A DNA stretch of 8,944 nucleotides, from the NCBI GenBank assembly GCA_964471755.1, contig CAYYJM010000261.1, forward strand, positions 1 through 8,944. Reading direction: 5' to 3'. The notes below the pieces were generated by a model. The model was not told the DNA's origin and made no database searches. It was given only the letters and a program-made list of their open reading frames with translations. The translations under genes and the position numbers were made by a program. Of the stretch, positions 6,637 through 8,944 are shown piece by piece. Each line of letters begins with the position of its first letter. The stretch's first letter is position 1. The stretch comes from CAYYJM01 sp964471755. GTDB taxonomy: Bacteria; Planctomycetota; Planctomycetia; Gemmatales; Gemmataceae.

Positions 6637-8880
6637 ATGCTGCGACTCTTCTCCCTACCGCTCCTCTTCACGCCGGTCCTCGTCTTCGCCGCCGGGCCGG
6701 GAACGTGGACCTGTGACCCGCCGCGCGACACGTTCGCGGACGACGCGCTGTGGAACCTGCGTCCCCTCAACGAAAAGGAGGCCGGCGAAAAGGGCTTCGT
6801 CACCGTCGATGCCCGGGGCGACTTCCGTCTCGCTGGTGGTGAGTCGGTTCGGTTCTGGGCAGTCAACACGACTGTCGGCCGGCAACAGCCGTGGGTCGAT
6901 CGGCCGCGCTGGCAGCGAGGCGAGCCGGACCTCGATTACCACGCCAAATTCCTCGCCCGACGCGGCGTCAACATGGTCCGACTGCACACGCACCTGAACC
7001 CGGACCTGAAGGCCAATCCGAAGGCCGCTCCCGGCGACATCAACGCGAAGGAGCGGGACTGGATCTGGCGAACCGTCGCGGCGATGAAGAAGGAGGGCAT
7101 CTACACGACCGTGTCGCCGTACTGGGCGAACACGCTCCAGATCGGCAAGGACTGGGGCGTTCCCGGCGGCCCGGATCAGCCGCCGCACGGACTGCTGTTC
7201 TTCGATCCGACGCTCCAGACGGCGTACAAGGCGTGGTGGAAGGCGCTGCTCACCGAGAAGAATCCGCACACCGGACTGCCGCTGGCTCAGGACCCGGCCC
7301 TGGCCATCCTGCAAATCCAGAACGAGGACAGCCTCCTGTTCTGGACGACGAACGCCATCAAGGGCGAGCAGCGCCGCATCCTCGGCCGAAAGTTCGCGGC
7401 ATGGGCGGCGAAGAAATACGGTTCGCTCGACGCGGCTCTGATGACATGGAATCGACACAAGGTGACGGGCGATGACCTGCCTGCGGGCGTCCTCGGCCTG
7501 GACAATCTGTACCTGGCCAAGATCGAGCCGAAGGGCGGCTCGGCAAAACGCTTCAGCGATCAGATCCAGTTCTTCTGCGAGGCGATGTACGACTTCAACC
7601 GGGAGATGATCCGCTTTCTGCGTGAGGATCTCGGCTGCAAGCAGGTCGTCAATCCGGGGAACTGGAAGACGGCCGACACGGCTCGACTGGAGGACGCCGA
7701 ACGCTGGACGTACACTGCGGGCGAGGTCCTCGCGGTCAACCGTTACTTCGGCGGCATGCACACCGGCGAGAACGCCGGCTGGGCGGTGCGCGATCATGAC
7801 CAGTTCACGCGTCTGTCGGCCCTGCGTGATCCGGCCCGCCTGCCGATCAGTCTGAAGCAACCGGTCGGCAAGGCGATGCTCGTCACCGAGAGCGGCTGGG
7901 TCATGCCGAACGGCTTCGGAGCCGAGGGGCCATTCCTGCTGTCGGCATACATGGCCCTGACCGGCATCGACGGCTACTTCTGGTTCGCGACCGGCGTCGA
8001 TGGCTGGGAACCGCCGCAGTCGGCGAACGGCTATCTGCCGTCGCAGGCGAAATGGCCGATCGCCACGCCGGACGTCTTCGGCACCTTCCCGGCGACCGCC
8101 CTGCTCTACCGCAAGGGCTACGTCGCCCGGGCCGAGCCGGCGGTGCGCGAACAGCGGGCGATGACCGATCTGTGGCAGCGGCGCGTCGGCATCCTCAGCG
8201 AGGAGGCGAGCTTCGATCCGAACCGCGACCGAGGAAACCTGCCGCCGATGTCCAGTGTCAAGGAGGGCCTGCCCTGGGAGACGTTCCTCGTCGGCCCCGT
8301 CGAGGTGACCTACGATGGCAACCCGGCGAAATCGACGACGCTCGATCTCGGCAAGTACATCGACCGCCGGGCGAAGGTGGTTCGGAGCGTGACGGGCGAG
8401 TTGACGCTGGATTACGGCCGGGGGACGTGCTTGATCGACGCTCCGAAGGCCCAGGGCGTGGCGGCCCACCCGGGCGAACGTCGGACGTTCACGACCCGCG
8501 ATCTGAAATTGGAACTGGGCGGCGAGTTCCTCACGGTGCTGGCCGTGCCACTTGATGACAGGGTGCTGTCAGAGTCAGAGCGGATTCTGGTGCAGGTGTG
8601 CGGCGACGTTCGGCCGACCGGCTGGAAGGAGACACCGGCGACGATCGCGGTCAAGGAAGGCAAGTTCCCTGGCTTCACGCTCGACAGTATCGGCAAGGCC
8701 CCGTGGTCGATCACGAAGGCGGACGGAACGCTGACATTGCGAAACGCCGTGGTGACGAGGGCGACCACGCTGGACGCCAACGGTCGTCCGCACGGCGCGG
8801 CGGTGGAACTGAAACGTGAGGGCGACAAGGTGACGTTGGCATTACCGGCGGAAGCGCTGTACGTCGTGCTGACGCGGTGA
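6637..8880 (+). CDS. Exported clan GH-A (GH5-like) glycoside hydrolase
   Basis: Protein of 747 residues. The ATG at 6637 is chosen because it begins a good signal peptide (MLRLFSLPLLFTPVLVFA, cleavage near A18/A19) and follows GGAG (6624-6627) by 9 nt; the frame stays open upstream but there it crosses the repeat and the MBL gene. After an N-terminal beta region with G-E-S-V-R-F-W-A-V-N (about 68-77) comes a TIM-barrel-like domain: RGVNMVRLHTH (109-119) on an early strand, the likely acid/base E230 in LQIQNED, and the likely nucleophile E418 in MLVTESGW, followed by GYFWFATG with W449 near the last strand. The NE and E placement is the hallmark of clan GH-A retaining enzymes. Residues from about 530 to the end look like one or two beta-sandwich domains without obvious catalytic motifs. 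It would act outside the cytoplasm on a beta-linked polysaccharide or glycoside; the substrate (mannan, glucan, galactoside) cannot be read from sequence. It is separated from the MBL gene by the palindromic repeat and is probably an independent unit. Confidence 0.8.
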   Translation: MLRLFSLPLLFTPVLVFAAGPGTWTCDPPRDTFADDALWNLRPLNEKEAGEKGFVTVDARGDFRLAGGESVRFWAVNTTVGRQQPWVDRPRWQRGEPDLDYHAKFLARRGVNMVRLHTHLNPDLKANPKAAPGDINAKERDWIWRTVAAMKKEGIYTTVSPYWANTLQIGKDWGVPGGPDQPPHGLLFFDPTLQTAYKAWWKALLTEKNPHTGLPLAQDPALAILQIQNEDSLLFWTTNAIKGEQRRILGRKFAAWAAKKYGSLDAALMTWNRHKVTGDDLPAGVLGLDNLYLAKIEPKGGSAKRFSDQIQFFCEAMYDFNREMIRFLREDLGCKQVVNPGNWKTADTARLEDAERWTYTAGEVLAVNRYFGGMHTGENAGWAVRDHDQFTRLSALRDPARLPISLKQPVGKAMLVTESGWVMPNGFGAEGPFLLSAYMALTGIDGYFWFATGVDGWEPPQSANGYLPSQAKWPIATPDVFGTFPATALLYRKGYVARAEPAVREQRAMTDLWQRRVGILSEEASFDPNRDRGNLPPMSSVKEGLPWETFLVGPVEVTYDGNPAKSTTLDLGKYIDRRAKVVRSVTGELTLDYGRGTCLIDAPKAQGVAAHPGERRTFTTRDLKLELGGEFLTVLAVPLDDRVLSESERILVQVCGDVRPTGWKETPATIAVKEGKFPGFTLDSIGKAPWSITKADGTLTLRNAVVTRATTLDANGRPHGAAVELKREGDKVTLALPAEALYVVLTR

Positions 8881-8944
8881 CACCAGCGATGTCAGAGCCG
8901 CGCACGCAGCGAGGCCGCAGGCCGAGCGGAGTAAGCGCACCAGG

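Noticed and set aside
6655..8469. Long minus-strand open frame (about 604 codons) opposite the glycoside hydrolase gene
   Set aside because: Its translation is Arg/Val/Asp-rich with no recognisable fold, and the plus strand encodes a clear enzyme with signal peptide and catalytic motifs. Long antisense frames are expected in GC-rich genes with strong third-position bias.
8881..8944. GC-rich repetitive-looking tail (GAGGCCGCAGGCCGAG near 8910-8926)
   Set aside because: The short GGCC-GCA-GGCC pattern is too small and common in GC-rich DNA to call a repeat, and the window ends before any second arm could be seen.

Overview
The window is a GC-rich (estimated about two-thirds G+C), densely coding stretch of bacterial chromosome. 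I recognise five protein genes: one on the minus strand and four on the plus strand. The base composition, the large AsmA-like protein, the signal-peptide-bearing clan GH-A hydrolase and the intergenic GC-rich palindromes all suggest a planctomycete of the Gemmata type. This is an impression from sequence style, not a proven assignment. I see no rRNA, tRNA, CRISPR array, integrase or transposase.

Layout. Minus strand 79-3498 (or 3507) encodes a roughly 1140-residue inner-membrane-anchored AsmA/TamB-like protein, of the kind thought to carry lipids across the periplasm. A divergent intergenic region of about 170 bp follows and contains an operator-like dyad. On the plus strand come an extended-SDR NAD(P)-dependent reductase/epimerase (about 3671-4630, apparently starting at a non-standard ATT codon), a KAS III-type ketoacyl synthase with intact Cys-His-Asn residues (4706-5695), a metallo-beta-lactamase-fold hydrolase (5699-6553, only 3 bp behind the synthase), and an exported clan GH-A glycoside hydrolase-like protein (6637-8880). 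The short ends (1-78 and 8881-8944) hold nothing I can name.

How it may work together. The SDR, KAS III and MBL-fold genes look like a compact lipid or beta-keto-acyl module. The synthase would condense an acyl thioester, the SDR would reduce the keto product or a derivative of it, and the MBL-fold enzyme could hydrolyse a thioester or ester. This resembles the logic of olefin/beta-ketoacid pathways (OleA plus OleD), but no OleB- or OleC-like gene and no acyl carrier protein lies in the window. The product is therefore unknown. The divergent AsmA-like lipid-transport protein is compatible with a lipid theme. The glycoside hydrolase is probably functionally separate.

The most striking non-coding structures are two palindromic elements (4625-4688 and 6527-6607) that bracket the KAS III/MBL pair. 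Each has long inverted arms, each arm is itself a smaller palindrome, and in each the left arm contains the stop codon of the upstream gene. They look like REP/BIME- or MITE-type repeats that may also act as transcript-end hairpins.
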